Counted from the first letter of the stretch, positions 16,439-25,749 are shown. The stretch: 64,000 nt of DNA from an uncultured Luminiphilus sp. (GCA_943787485.1 CALSMP010000005.1:124001-188000); one strand, 5' to 3'. Program-made: numbers and translations. The notes: generated from the sequence alone by a model not told the origin.

Positions 16439-17676
16439 GACGGGCCGTTCTACTGCTGATTTTTTGTTTCCTCGGTTCGACATCACTGGCCCAGGACTTG
16501 TTAATTAGGCAAGCGACTCTTCACGTTGGCGATGGCGAGACGATTATTGAAAATACCGACATCCTAATCGCCGACGGGCGCATCGCTAAAATTGCACCCC
16601 GTATTCCCACCAACAAAATGATTCAGGTGGTTAACGCCAATGGCCGAGATGTCACCCCTGCCTTTTTTGCTGGGATCACGGCAAGCGGGCTCACCGACGT
16701 GGAGGCGGTATCGGAATCGGTTGACAGTGGATATCGAGAGCTTTTTACCGGGCTCATGCACCCCGAGATCGACGTCCGGCTGGCCTACAACCCACTTTCT
16801 AGCGTGGTGCCAGTAACTCGTATCGAAGGCTTTGGCTACGCGCTCCTGGCTGCGAGCCGAAGTGATCGTGGCATCGGTGGTCAGGGTGGACTCGTTCGCT
16901 TTGACGGTGGCTTCAGCAGCTTTGAAGGCAGCGACGTGATCTTCATCGATCTCTCGGGGCATGCGGCAAAAAGTTTTGGCGGCTCTCGCAGCGCCCAGTG
17001 GGCGCTGATCAAACAGGCGTTTGATGAATCGCTGGAAAGTGATCCGGATGACCGCGAACTCCTGTCTGCAGCGGGTGCAAAAGCACTAAAAGAAACCCGC
17101 CGCGCAGGCACCTTTGTTTTTCATGTAAACCGTGCGGCCGACATTATTCGACTGATTGACTTTGCGAAGGCTCAGAAGATCAATGCCGTGGTCCACGGCG
17201 GGCGCGAAGCCTGGATTGTGGCGGACCAATTAAAGGCAGCAGACATTCCCGTGGTGCTGAACGCACTCGACAACTTACCTGCTGATTTCGACTCGTTAGG
17301 CTCGCGCTTAGACAACGCCGCACTCCTTAATCAAGCGGGTGTCACCGTGATGTTCAGCAGCGGCGAAACCCATAACGCCCGCAAAATCCGCCAGGTAGCA
17401 GGTAATGCAGTCGCTAATGGGCTCCCATATGAAGTGGCGATTAAAGCAATGACCACCGCACCCGCGAAAATTTTCGGGGGCGAGGCACGGCTTGCCACGG
17501 TGGGAGCGAAGGCTGATCTCGTAGTGTGGAGTGGCGACCCCCTCGACGTCACAAGTCTGGCAGAGGCGGTTGTCATGGGGGGCATTCCTGACTCGATGAC
17601 CAGTCGGCAAACACAGCTCCGGGATCGCTATCTCCCCGAGCAGAATGCCTTACCAAGGAGCTATATCAAGCCTTGA
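16435..17676 (+). CDS. exported amidohydrolase-like protein lacking the HxH metal motif
   Basis: A 413-residue paralogue of the preceding product with its own signal peptide (MRRAVLLLIFCFLGSTSLAQ). The fold markers remain (VNANGRDVTP, VHGGREAWIV, ADLVVWSGDPLDV), but where the partner has DVHSH this protein reads AGITA (residues 79-83), and the active-site Asp position reads FSSGET. It is therefore probably not a metal-dependent hydrolase itself. It starts with GTG overlapping the partner stop, so stoichiometric production is likely. A regulatory or structural subunit is the simplest reading (inference). Confidence 0.85.
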   Translation: MRRAVLLLIFCFLGSTSLAQDLLIRQATLHVGDGETIIENTDILIADGRIAKIAPRIPTNKMIQVVNANGRDVTPAFFAGITASGLTDVEAVSESVDSGYRELFTGLMHPEIDVRLAYNPLSSVVPVTRIEGFGYALLAASRSDRGIGGQGGLVRFDGGFSSFEGSDVIFIDLSGHAAKSFGGSRSAQWALIKQAFDESLESDPDDRELLSAAGAKALKETRRAGTFVFHVNRAADIIRLIDFAKAQKINAVVHGGREAWIVADQLKAADIPVVLNALDNLPADFDSLGSRLDNAALLNQAGVTVMFSSGETHNARKIRQVAGNAVANGLPYEVAIKAMTTAPAKIFGGEARLATVGAKADLVVWSGDPLDVTSLAEAVVMGGIPDSMTSRQTQLRDRYLPEQNALPRSYIKP

Positions 17677-17718
17677 GGTAAATGAATGGCGTGAGCTAAA
17701 GGTTGAGCTGGCGCTTGA

Positions 17719-19143
17719 TTACGAGGACAGCTTATCGATAATCGCCGTGGTGGAAAATCCGTCGACGAAATCCAGCACGCGAACCTCGCCGCCCGCGGTT
17801 ATAACGGCGTCAGCGCCGGCGATATCCTCGGGACGATAATCTCCGCCTTTGACAAGAACGTCCGGCAGAACCCTGGCAATGAGGTCTGCCGGGGTGTCGG
17901 TATCGAATACGGTGACCCAATCCACACAGCGAAGGGCCGACAGAATACTGGCACGAGATTCAACATCGGTGACCGGTCGCGTGTCACCCTTGAGGCGTTT
18001 TACTGACGCATCACTGTTAATCGCAACGATCAATTTGTCTCCAAGCTCTCTTGCACGAATCAAATAATCAACATGACCGCGGTGCAATAAATCAAAACAG
18101 CCATTGGTCATCACCACGCGCTGCCCTGCCGCCTTCGCTTCGGAAACGCGCTGTAACAACATCGCCTCCTCAACAAGCGCTGAAGGCCCGGCGGTAGCTG
18201 TAAACCCTCCCGACACCGCCATCTCGAGCTCTTCAGGGGTGACCGATGCAGTCCCCAGCTTCCCAACCACTAGCCCAGCGGCGGCGTTCGCAAGCGCCAT
18301 GGCTGACTCCAGTGATTCTCCAGCGGCCATTGCCGATGCCATGACCGAAATCACCGTATCCCCTGCCCCGGTCACGTCGTAGACCTCGCGTGCCTTTGCA
18401 GGCAGGCTGATCGGCGAACCTTCTTTGTGAAACAACGTCATGCCGCGCTCACTGCGGGTGACAAGCAAAGCTTGCACATCGAGGGATTGGCGAAGCGCCT
18501 CTCCTTTCACAAGCAACATATCCTCACTATCACAGGGACCCACCACGGCCTCAAACTCACTGAGGTTCGGGGTGAGCAGCGTGGCGCCACTGTACCGACT
18601 TAAGTCCTGCCCCTTGGGATCAACGAGCACCGGCTTTCCCGCCTCCCGGCACAGACGAATAATCTCCTCAACTTGATCAAGGGTTCCCTTGGCATAGTCA
18701 CTCAGAACAACGACGTCGACCGTCGCCAGATGCGGTTTTATTTGCGCCGTGAATAGATCATCCGCATGGCGTGCGAGCGACTGCTCGAAATCCATCCGCA
18801 GCAACTGCTGATTGCGACTTAACACCCGGAGCTTGACGATAGTCTCTTTCGCCGACGGACATACCGACCAGGTCACCCCAGCGGCTTCGACGGCTGTTCG
18901 CAGAAGGTCTGCGGATTCATCCGCACCTGAGATGCCCGAGAGCACAACCTTTGCCCCCAGACGTGCGATATTCACCGCCACATTGCCCGCACCCCCTGCG
19001 CGACACTCATTGTGAGTCACCGCGACAACCGGCACGGGCGCTTCTGGGCTCACCCGGGCTGTAGATCCCGACCAAAAACGATCGAGCATGACATCTCCGA
19101 CGACCAGCACGGACACGTTTTTGAAGTTGGGAGAGTGCGACAT
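17719..19143 (-). CDS. hldE: bifunctional heptose-7-phosphate kinase / heptose-1-phosphate adenylyltransferase HldE
   Basis: A 474-residue fusion. The N-terminal ribokinase-like domain (GDVMLDRFW; DVTGAGDTVI near residue 265) phosphorylates D-glycero-D-manno-heptose-7-phosphate. The C-terminal nucleotidyltransferase domain (TNGCFDLLHRGHVDYL) adds AMP to heptose-1-phosphate to give ADP-heptose for LPS inner core. The start at 19143 gives an N-terminus aligning with Escherichia coli HldE (477 residues); an ATG ten codons upstream is possible. It is third in the gmhA-gmhB-hldE order, after a 120-base gap. hldD is not in the window. Confidence 0.96.
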   Translation of the reverse strand: MSHSPNFKNVSVLVVGDVMLDRFWSGSTARVSPEAPVPVVAVTHNECRAGGAGNVAVNIARLGAKVVLSGISGADESADLLRTAVEAAGVTWSVCPSAKETIVKLRVLSRNQQLLRMDFEQSLARHADDLFTAQIKPHLATVDVVVLSDYAKGTLDQVEEIIRLCREAGKPVLVDPKGQDLSRYSGATLLTPNLSEFEAVVGPCDSEDMLLVKGEALRQSLDVQALLVTRSERGMTLFHKEGSPISLPAKAREVYDVTGAGDTVISVMASAMAAGESLESAMALANAAAGLVVGKLGTASVTPEELEMAVSGGFTATAGPSALVEEAMLLQRVSEAKAAGQRVVMTNGCFDLLHRGHVDYLIRARELGDKLIVAINSDASVKRLKGDTRPVTDVESRASILSALRCVDWVTVFDTDTPADLIARVLPDVLVKGGDYRPEDIAGADAVITAGGEVRVLDFVDGFSTTAIIDKLSS

Positions 19144-19263
19144 AAGATGTTTACGCCCTTGCTTTTGGGCCATTGTAAGGGATCAATCCCCGCAGCGTAT
19201 TGGGAAAATCTGGCTAGTGGGCGCGTAAAAATGCACGGTCTATGCCAGCAGCTGGGGTAGGTG

Positions 19264-19809
19264 TCAGCCCCGCAAATAGTCCACCGCCTCAAGGAGGGAT
19301 GCCACCGCTATCACGTCAGCGTCGGCGGATCCTTGAGTCACCTGAAACCGCTTGCCAACCCCAGCTCGTTGTGCGGCCTCCATGTCTGAAGGCTTGTCTC
19401 CCACCATGATGGACACATCAAGGTCGATATTGAGCTCTTTGGACGCTGTGAGCAGCATCCCGGGAGCCGGTTTGCGGCACTCGCAAAGTTGCAAATAGTC
19501 GCCTTTAGCCTCTGAGGGGTGGTGAGGGCAATAGTAGATTCCCGCGATCTCAACCCCCATCGCTGCACAGTGGGCGATCAGTGTCTGATGCAGCTTGTCG
19601 ACATCGGTCTCACTGTAATACCCGCGCCCCACGCCTGATTGATTGGTGACAATGACGAGGCAGAAGCCCAATGATTTGAGTTCCCGCAAGGCGTCCTCAG
19701 CACCCGGCATAAACTCGAAGTCATCCCAATTGGCGACATAGCCATGATCTGCATTGATAACGCCGTCTCGATCAAGAAAAGCCGCTGGCCTCGCGTGGGG
19801 ATCTGGCAT
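19264..19809 (-). CDS. gmhB: D-glycero-beta-D-manno-heptose-1,7-bisphosphate 7-phosphatase
   Basis: A 181-residue HAD-family phosphatase: FLDRDGVIN holds the catalytic Asp13 and Asp15, VTNQSGVGRG is motif II, and VGDKPSDMEAA carries the metal-binding Asp residues. CPHHP with the later CECRKP supplies the Cys/His zinc site typical of GmhB. It removes the 7-phosphate of heptose-1,7-bisphosphate between the two HldE reactions. It starts 11 bases after gmhA. Confidence 0.95.
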   Translation of the reverse strand: MPDPHARPAAFLDRDGVINADHGYVANWDDFEFMPGAEDALRELKSLGFCLVIVTNQSGVGRGYYSETDVDKLHQTLIAHCAAMGVEIAGIYYCPHHPSEAKGDYLQLCECRKPAPGMLLTASKELNIDLDVSIMVGDKPSDMEAAQRAGVGKRFQVTQGSADADVIAVASLLEAVDYLRG

Positions 19810-19820
19810 CGGAAAAGGCC

Positions 19821-20405
19821 CTACGTCAGCCCGAGACCGCGTTCAATACCCTCGCACAGTAGGTGCCCGACGAGAATATGACATTCCTGTATTCGAGCTG
19901 TTACGTCTGAGGGGACAACGACACTGACATCAACCACCCCATGCAGGGCACCACCCCCTTTCCCGCTCAGCCCAATGACGTGACACCCTGCTTCCTGCGC
20001 CGCAGCGCACGCCGCCAGGATATTCGCCGAATTACCTGAGGTGGAAATGGCAATCAGGACATCGCCTGCCGCCGCTAATCCCGCGACCTGCCGCGAAAAA
20101 ATATCATCAAAACCATAATCATTGCCGATTGCTGTTAAAGCCGAGCTGTCCGTGGTCAGTGCGATAGCAGGCAAGGCCTTCCGGTCATGCACGAAGCGGC
20201 CGACTAATTCTGCCGCGATGTGCTGGGCGTCGGCTGCCGATCCGCCGTTGCCACAAAGCAAAATTTTGTGCCCGGCATTCAGCGCTTTTACGCACAGCAA
20301 AATTGCGGTATCAACGGAGGCTAACTCTACCTCGAGGGCATCGATCACCCGTCGGTGGGCGTTAAGCTGCTCGTTAAGAAAGCTGTCCACCAATACACTC
20401 CTCAT
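19821..20405 (-). CDS. gmhA: sedoheptulose-7-phosphate isomerase (phosphoheptose isomerase)
   Basis: A 194-residue single SIS-domain protein. LLCGNGGSAADAQHIAAEL (about 49-67) and AISTSGNSANIL (about 117-128) are the sugar-phosphate loops of GmhA. It catalyses the first step of ADP-heptose synthesis. DiaA, a paralogue acting in DNA replication initiation, is similar, but the gmhB-hldE context favours GmhA. First gene of the minus-strand heptose operon, divergent from the DUF1330 remnant. Confidence 0.92.
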   Translation of the reverse strand: MRSVLVDSFLNEQLNAHRRVIDALEVELASVDTAILLCVKALNAGHKILLCGNGGSAADAQHIAAELVGRFVHDRKALPAIALTTDSSALTAIGNDYGFDDIFSRQVAGLAAAGDVLIAISTSGNSANILAACAAAQEAGCHVIGLSGKGGGALHGVVDVSVVVPSDVTARIQECHILVGHLLCEGIERGLGLT

Positions 20406-20492
20406 TACACGACGCGCCCAACAGGGAGATGCGCCCAGAAACGAATTATGTCATCTTACACCTCGTCAAGGTAAAAGAGCAGGGACATCGAT

Positions 20493-20929
20493 ATGAATGA
20501 TGATTCCACCTATGTAGATCCTGATCCTCAGCAATTCGCGATTTTTAAAGATCTTGATCGCGATCAGCCCATCCACATGCTCAACATGTTGCGCTTTAAG
20601 GAGCGAGCCACCTATCCCACAGATCACCCACGGGCGGGCGAAGCGCTAGTGGCGCTCAAGCCTATGAGTTTTACGGCGTAGACAGCGGCCCCATCTTTCA
20701 ACGCGTCGGTGGCAGTATCGTGTGGCGCGGAGAATTCCAGGCTACGGTCATTGGTCCAGGTGATGAGCGCTGGGACAGCATTTTCATCGCCCGCTACCCG
20801 ACCGCCCATGCTTTCTTGGAGATGGTTACGGATCCCGACTATCGCATCGCCGTGGTAAATCGCCAAGCGGCTGTCTTGACATCGCGCCTAATACGCCTCT
20901 CATCATCAGACATCGGCGATACGTTCTAA
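20493..20929 (+). pseudogene. DUF1330-family protein, frame broken by a one-base deletion
   Basis: The first frame from ATG 20493 gives a typical DUF1330 N-terminus (PIHMLNMLRFKERATYP) and ends at 20681. The second half (GPIFQRVGGSIVWRGEFQ, WDSIFIARYPTAHAFLEMV, VNRQAAVLTSRLIRL) continues in another frame to 20929. The frames join perfectly as EAL-SGAQAYEFYG if one base is restored near 20647-20648. Intact members are small ferredoxin-like proteins of about 145 residues and unknown function. Either a recent pseudogene or a sequencing deletion. Confidence 0.85.
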
Positions 20930-20963
20930 GCATGCACTCAGTGGGCTCAAGGCAACGAAAACA

Positions 20964-21203
20964 GTGAGCACTTTGCGTTTCCTGCTTTTATGGGTCTTTG
21001 GGTTTTTTGCCCTACTCTCTTTTGATCTGTTCGTTGAAGCATTTGTATTTGAGTGGCTGGAGTGGAACGGCACCAACAAAAACGACTGGTTTTTTGTGCT
21101 GTGGTGGGGCGTGGTCGTAACGTGGTTTTTGTTCGGTGTGAATCGTATCTGGCAGACACATGCGATAAAAATGGAGGCTCGGGTCGGAATCGAACCGGCG
21201 TAG
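20964..21203 (+). CDS. doubtful small membrane protein running into tRNA-Cys
   Basis: A GTG-started frame of 79 codons with two strongly hydrophobic stretches (LRFLLLWVFGFFALLSF and WFFVLWWGVVVTWFLFG) and an acidic loop. The last ~10 codons lie inside the tRNA-Cys gene on the other strand, which is a common artefact. AAGG 11 bases upstream is a weak ribosome site. Kept only because the hydrophobic pattern looks protein-like. Apart from this, the 240 bases between the DUF1330 remnant and tRNA-Cys hold nothing recognisable. Confidence 0.28.
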   Translation: MSTLRFLLLWVFGFFALLSFDLFVEAFVFEWLEWNGTNKNDWFFVLWWGVVVTWFLFGVNRIWQTHAIKMEARVGIEPA

Positions 21204-21245
21204 ACGGATTTGCAATCCGCTGCATGACCACTCTGCCACCGAGCC
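21172..21245 (-). tRNA. tRNA-Cys (anticodon GCA)
   Basis: The minus strand gives acceptor GGCTCGG...CCGAGCC, D-arm GCAGAGTGGTCATGC, anticodon stem GCGGA/TCCGT with loop TTGCAAA (anticodon GCA at 21211-21213), T-arm GGTTCGATTCC, discriminator U and encoded CCA. It follows tRNA-Gly and pgsA, matching the pgsA-glyW-cysT order of Escherichia coli. Confidence 0.97.
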
Positions 21246-21368
21246 TTTGAGGACTGACTGTCCTGAGAAACCGCGCTCAAAAGCCATGCCATGACCAAGC
21301 GAGGCGCGAGAGCCGCGCAGTATACGCGCGTCATGAGGAATCGCCAACTGTAGCGCAACCCTAAAGAT

Positions 21369-21444
21369 TGGAGCGGGTAACGAGGTTCGAACTCGTGACC
21401 TCGACCTTGGCAAGGTCGCGCTCTACCAACTGAGCTACACCCGC
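21369..21444 (-). tRNA. tRNA-Gly (anticodon GCC)
   Basis: The minus strand gives acceptor GCGGGTG, D-arm AGCTCAGTTGGTAGAGC, anticodon loop TTGCCAA with GCC at 21409-21411, T-arm GAGTTCGAACCTC and encoded CCA. It lies 33 bases after the pgsA stop on the same strand and is probably co-transcribed with pgsA. Confidence 0.97.
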
Positions 21445-21477
21445 ATGCGATGGATTTTAAGGCCTTACAGAGCGGCG

Positions 21478-22047
21478 TCAAGCATTCTCTTGTTGTCTTA
21501 ACACCGTCAGGAACGCCCGCAAGTAGATCACCATGGACCACAACGTCAGCACCACAGCAATCAATAGGATCAACACCCCTATCCAGTAGAAAAATCGCGG
21601 CTCGGTCAGCGGGGTCAACGCCAACAGCAAACTGATGGCGATCATTTGCATGGCAGTTTTCACCTTGGCGATCAGCGACACTTTCACCGCGGCCGTCTGG
21701 CCGACCTGGGCCATCCACTCTCTGAGCGCGCTAACGACGATCTCCCGGCCAATGATGACGCAGGCGGCTACCGTGATAAGCCAGTGATCAAACCGGTCCG
21801 TTAACAGCACCAGCGCCGTGGCGACAATCAGCTTATCCGCCACGGGGTCGAGAAAGGCGCCAAACGCTGTCATTTGCCCCGAACGACGTGCCAGCCAGCC
21901 GTCGATCCAGTCGGTAATCGCCGCCAGACCAAAAATAGCCGCCGCCACCAACGTGCCTAAAGGATGAGGAAAGCCCGCAACAATCACCAGCAAGGGAATC
22001 GCGGCGACGCGCATCAACGTCAAGATGTTAGGTAAATTCAGCGGCAC
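21478..22047 (-). CDS. pgsA: CDP-diacylglycerol-glycerol-3-phosphate 3-phosphatidyltransferase
   Basis: A 189-residue membrane enzyme of the CDP-alcohol phosphotransferase family. The catalytic motif DG-x2-AR-x8-G-x3-D-x3-D is seen as DGWLARRSGQMTAFGAFLDPVAD (about 48-70). It makes phosphatidylglycerophosphate, precursor of phosphatidylglycerol and cardiolipin. It starts with GTG, preceded by GGAG six bases upstream. The order uvrC-pgsA-tRNA-Gly-tRNA-Cys is a conserved gammaproteobacterial arrangement. Confidence 0.95.
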   Translation of the reverse strand: MPLNLPNILTLMRVAAIPLLVIVAGFPHPLGTLVAAAIFGLAAITDWIDGWLARRSGQMTAFGAFLDPVADKLIVATALVLLTDRFDHWLITVAACVIIGREIVVSALREWMAQVGQTAAVKVSLIAKVKTAMQMIAISLLLALTPLTEPRFFYWIGVLILLIAVVLTLWSMVIYLRAFLTVLRQQENA

Positions 22048-22128
22048 AGCAGACTCCGACCTCAGCGTTGGAGTGTCGCATAGGGGGCCGCGCCGAGAAA
22101 CCCCTGAATGATTCGGCTTCCGGGTCTT

Positions 22129-23955
22129 TTAGTCCTGAATGGTATGCAGATAATCGTAAATGGTTTGCGCCAACGTCGAGCTGATGCCTTCGACTTTTCT
22201 CAGCTCCTCCACATTGGCCCCCGACACCGCCCCGGCACTGCCAAAATGACGTAATAGGTCGCGGCGACGCTTGGATCCGACGCCGGGGATCCCTTCTAAG
22301 GTAGAGGTCTTTCGCGCCTTACCGCGCCGGGCGCGATGCCCAGTGATGGCAAATCGGTGGGCCTCATCTCTTATCTGCTGAATTAAATGCAATGCCGGAT
22401 TATCGCCACGCAACACCGATTCTCTGCCAGTCTCTCCATCAATCAAGGTTTCAAACCCAGCTTTTCGTGTCGTGCCCTTCGCGATCCCGACAACCCGTAC
22501 CGATGAGATGTCATACATCGCCATCACTTCCATGGCCTGCGCTACCTGCCCCTTGCCACCGTCAATAAACAAGATATCGGGCATCTGCCCCTCACCCGCA
22601 ATGAGCCGCTTGTAGCGGCGCTCCAGGGCCTGCTGCATTGCAGCGTAATCATCTCCTCCTTTGGTCCCCTTGATGTTGAACTGCCGATAATCTGCCTTAC
22701 GCGGCCCTGTGTTATCGAACACAACACAAGAGGCGACCGTGGCCTCGCCCGAACTATGGCTAATATCAAAGCACTCCATCCGTGCGGGCAGGGTGTCCAA
22801 CTCCAGCTCGCGCCGCAAGCTTTCCAAGCGCCCCGCCATGGTCTGCTTGCCGCTGAGGTGCGCGTGCAAGTTGGTATCGGCAGTTTGCTGCGCCATCTGA
22901 AGCCATCGCGCCCTCGCCTCTCTGACGCGCTGCCGCACCACCACCCTGCGCTTGCTATGAAGGGACAGAGCCTCACCCAACACCGCCGCCCCCTCGGGTA
23001 GCTCGTTGACAATAATTTCAGGGGGAACGGTATTTCTACCTGAGAGATAGAACTGCGGCAGAAACGCTTCTAATACAGCGCTCGGTGACTCATCTAACTT
23101 AAACGGCGGATAGTAACTTCGACTCCCGAGCACACGGGCTTCCCGAATAAAAAGCACCTGTACACAGGTGCTGCCCTGCGCCGACGTCGCCGCAAACACA
23201 TCGAGGTCTCCACGGGTGCCTTCAATACCCTGCACAGACTGTACTTTTTGCAAATGAGAAAGTTGGTCACGTCGCTCAGCAGCCTCCTCAAAGCGAAGTG
23301 CCGAGGAAGCCTGCTCCATCTCGTCAGCCAACCTGGCCATCAGCGTTTGCGACTTCCCTCTCAGAAACAGCTCGGTTTTCTCTACCTGTTCGCCATATTC
23401 CTGGTCACTCACTAGGCCGACACAGGGACCGCTACATCGACCAATTTGGTATTGCAAACACGGTCTGGAACGGTTGCTAAAGTAACTGTCCTCGCATTGG
23501 CGAACCTTGAGCACTTTTTGCAGTAAATGCAGTGTCGAACGAACCGCACCCGCACTGGGATACGGCCCAAAATATTCGCCTTTGCGGCGCTTGGGACCGC
23601 GATGTAATGCAAGCCGCGGCCAACGGTCTTGGGTACTCAAATAAATATACGGGTAAGACTTATCGTCTTTCAGATCGATGTTGTAGGGGGGCCGATGCTC
23701 CTTAATCAAGTTGTGTTCTAAGAGCAAGGCATCGACCTCAGTCGAGGTCACGGTCACCTGAATGTCGCGAATGCGGTGCACTAAGGCCATGGTTTTTGCC
23801 GTTAAACCCGAGGCCCTAAAGTAACTGCTGACGCGGTTTTTTAAATTTTTTGCTTTACCCACATACAAGAGCTCCTCATCCTCAGCGTACATTTGATAGA
23901 CACCAGGACGGGTCGTGAGAGTTTGCAAAAAAGCTTTAGCGTCGAAAGTAGCCAT
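22129..23955 (-). CDS. uvrC: excinuclease ABC subunit C
   Basis: A 608-residue nucleotide-excision-repair nuclease. The N-terminal GIY-YIG domain (PGVYQMY..ELLYVGKAKNLKNRV) makes the 3' incision. A UVR coiled coil for UvrB contact lies near residue 205. The C-terminal RNase H-like domain (MECFDISHSSGEATVAS, DILFIDGGKGQV) makes the 5' incision, and a helix-hairpin-helix pair (LEGIPGVGSKRRRDLLRHFGS) ends the protein. Length matches the family (about 610). It sits 17 bases after murB. Confidence 0.97.
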   Translation of the reverse strand: MATFDAKAFLQTLTTRPGVYQMYAEDEELLYVGKAKNLKNRVSSYFRASGLTAKTMALVHRIRDIQVTVTSTEVDALLLEHNLIKEHRPPYNIDLKDDKSYPYIYLSTQDRWPRLALHRGPKRRKGEYFGPYPSAGAVRSTLHLLQKVLKVRQCEDSYFSNRSRPCLQYQIGRCSGPCVGLVSDQEYGEQVEKTELFLRGKSQTLMARLADEMEQASSALRFEEAAERRDQLSHLQKVQSVQGIEGTRGDLDVFAATSAQGSTCVQVLFIREARVLGSRSYYPPFKLDESPSAVLEAFLPQFYLSGRNTVPPEIIVNELPEGAAVLGEALSLHSKRRVVVRQRVREARARWLQMAQQTADTNLHAHLSGKQTMAGRLESLRRELELDTLPARMECFDISHSSGEATVASCVVFDNTGPRKADYRQFNIKGTKGGDDYAAMQQALERRYKRLIAGEGQMPDILFIDGGKGQVAQAMEVMAMYDISSVRVVGIAKGTTRKAGFETLIDGETGRESVLRGDNPALHLIQQIRDEAHRFAITGHRARRGKARKTSTLEGIPGVGSKRRRDLLRHFGSAGAVSGANVEELRKVEGISSTLAQTIYDYLHTIQD

Positions 23956-23972
23956 AGGTACTTAGCGAACCC

Positions 23973-24994
23973 TTAGACGAGAACATCTGGCTCAATCCCG
24001 AGCTGGATGCCAAATTCATTAAACACATCGCGCTGAACGTGCTGCGCAAAATCCAACACCTCGGCTGCTGTTTGAGCGGTGTGATTGACCAGCACCAGTG
24101 CGTGGCGTTGAGACATGCCCACGCCGCCAATCTCTCTGCCTCGCCAGCCGCAGCGTTCAATCATCCACCCCGCAGACAGCTTAGTCGCATCTCCCTGCCT
24201 GAAGGCGGGAATCTCGGGGTACTTTTTCACGAGGGCCTCGGCTACCTCGCTCGAGACCAGCGGATTTTTAAAAAAACTGCCCGCGTTAGGTTCTCTCTCC
24301 TGGATCCGGCAGACGCTCCCCACGAAGACTGATAACCGCCTCCATCACGTCGCGGTGGGTGACCACGGTAGCGGGCAGTCGCTCTGCTAAGCGCGGGATA
24401 ATCACGCTGAACCAAGGCCTCACGGTCCAATTGGAAGTCGACCGATGCAATTATCCACTCTCGTCGCGCCATATCTTTGAAGATGCTTGTGCGGTAGGCA
24501 AAGCCGCAGGCCTGATTGTCCAGATAGGCCACCTCACCGGAGGCCATGCTCACGACCTCGACCCCCACTACCCGGTCGCGCACCTCGACACCGTAAGCGC
24601 CAATATTTTGCACCGGGGCGGCGCCCACGGTCCCTGGAATCAGCGCTAAGTTCTCAAGGCCGTACAGCCCGTTCTCGACACTCCAACGCACGAAGGTATG
24701 CCAATTTTCACCGGCCGCAACGCGGACACGGACCCGCCGCCCATCGTCCTTCAGCAGCTTTATCCCCATGCTCTTTATGGCTACAACAAGGGCATTCAAA
24801 TGCTCGGGTAAAACGACATTGCTTCCCTCCCCAAGGGGAACTAGGGCTAAGCCGGCATCCGTAGCAATACGCGTGGCCCGGGATATATCTTCAGTCGAAC
24901 TCGCCGTGGCCACACGCGCCGCCTGCGAGCGAAGCCGCAACGTATTTTTCAGATACGGTGCATCGTTCTGGCCATTCTCTGCAGCACTAGACAT
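23973..24994 (-). pseudogene. murB: UDP-N-acetylenolpyruvoylglucosamine reductase murB, two +1 frameshifts
   Basis: The product is clearly MurB, the FAD enzyme making UDP-MurNAc. The N-terminal FAD domain has PLGEGSNVV, ALIPGTVGAAPVQNIGAYG and GFAYRTSIF; the C-terminal part has NAGSFFKNP (catalytic Ser) and ends LGIEPDVLV with the catalytic Glu. The frame changes near 24388 (PAL|AERLP) and again at 24288 (GERT|NAGSFF), each as if one base were inserted. Total length 1022 is 3n+2, as expected for two extra bases. MurB is essential, so sequence errors are more likely than gene death. The start at 24994 overlaps the kdsB stop by 8 bases. Confidence 0.93.
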
Positions 24995-25749
24995 CCAAAA
25001 TCCGTCTAACGACCGCCAAATCGGCTTCGGTATCAACCCCTGGGGGCACCGATTCCGCAGCTGTGACGACGCGAATTTGACACCCCTGGTAAAGCGCACG
25101 TAACTGCTCCAAGGACTCACGCCGCTCTATTGGTGCTTGCTCCCAGGTAACAAATTGCCTGAGAAAGCCAGCACGATAGGCATAGAGGCCCGCATGACGC
25201 TGAGCAGCAGCGATGTCGTCCGGGCTATCGTGTGGGCCAGTATGGCGAGATCCTTCTCTGGAAAAGGGGATAGGCGCCCGAGAGAAATAAAGTGCGTTAC
25301 CTCGCGCATCAACAATAACCTTCACCACGGAAGGGTCGGCAAACTGCGCCGTACTATTGATAGGTTCGGCTAGAGTAGCAATGCTCGCGCTGGGATGATT
25401 GCTCAGCTCAGTCGCCACTTGGTGAATATTACTCTCGGGCATCAAGGGCTCGTCCCCTTGCAGATTAATCACCACCGTGTCATCCGCCCAACCCCGCAGC
25501 TCTACCACTTCTGCTAGCCGATCCGTACCTGAGGGGTGCGTGGCTTTCGTCATTTGCACATCGGCCCCGAAAGTCCGTCATGACGGCGGCTATTTCTTCA
25601 TGATCGGTTGCAACGATAACTGAAGCCGCTGACGTGCCCAGTGCTCGCTGCCAAACCCACCACACCATTGGTTTGCCGGCAATATCAACCAACGCTTTAC
25701 CGGGCAAACGCGTCGATCCGTATCTGGCGGGTATCACAATGTGAAACAT
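24987..25749 (-). pseudogene. kdsB: 3-deoxy-manno-octulosonate cytidylyltransferase kdsB, one +1 frameshift
   Basis: KdsB activates KDO with CTP for LPS synthesis. The N-terminal part ([29 protein letters not shown]) and the rest ([40 protein letters not shown]) are both canonical but lie in different frames. Removing one base from the A-run at 25570-25572 (minus strand TTT) restores [13 protein letters not shown]. The length of 763 is 3n+1, fitting a single insertion. Essential in LPS-bearing bacteria, so probably a sequence error. It lies between lpxK and murB as in Pseudomonas, but without the ptpA gene found there. Confidence 0.93.

Noticed and set aside
20906-21718. A 270-codon minus-strand frame
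   Set aside because: It runs through both tRNA-Gly and tRNA-Cys and into pgsA; the peptide shows the usual tRNA-derived artefact.
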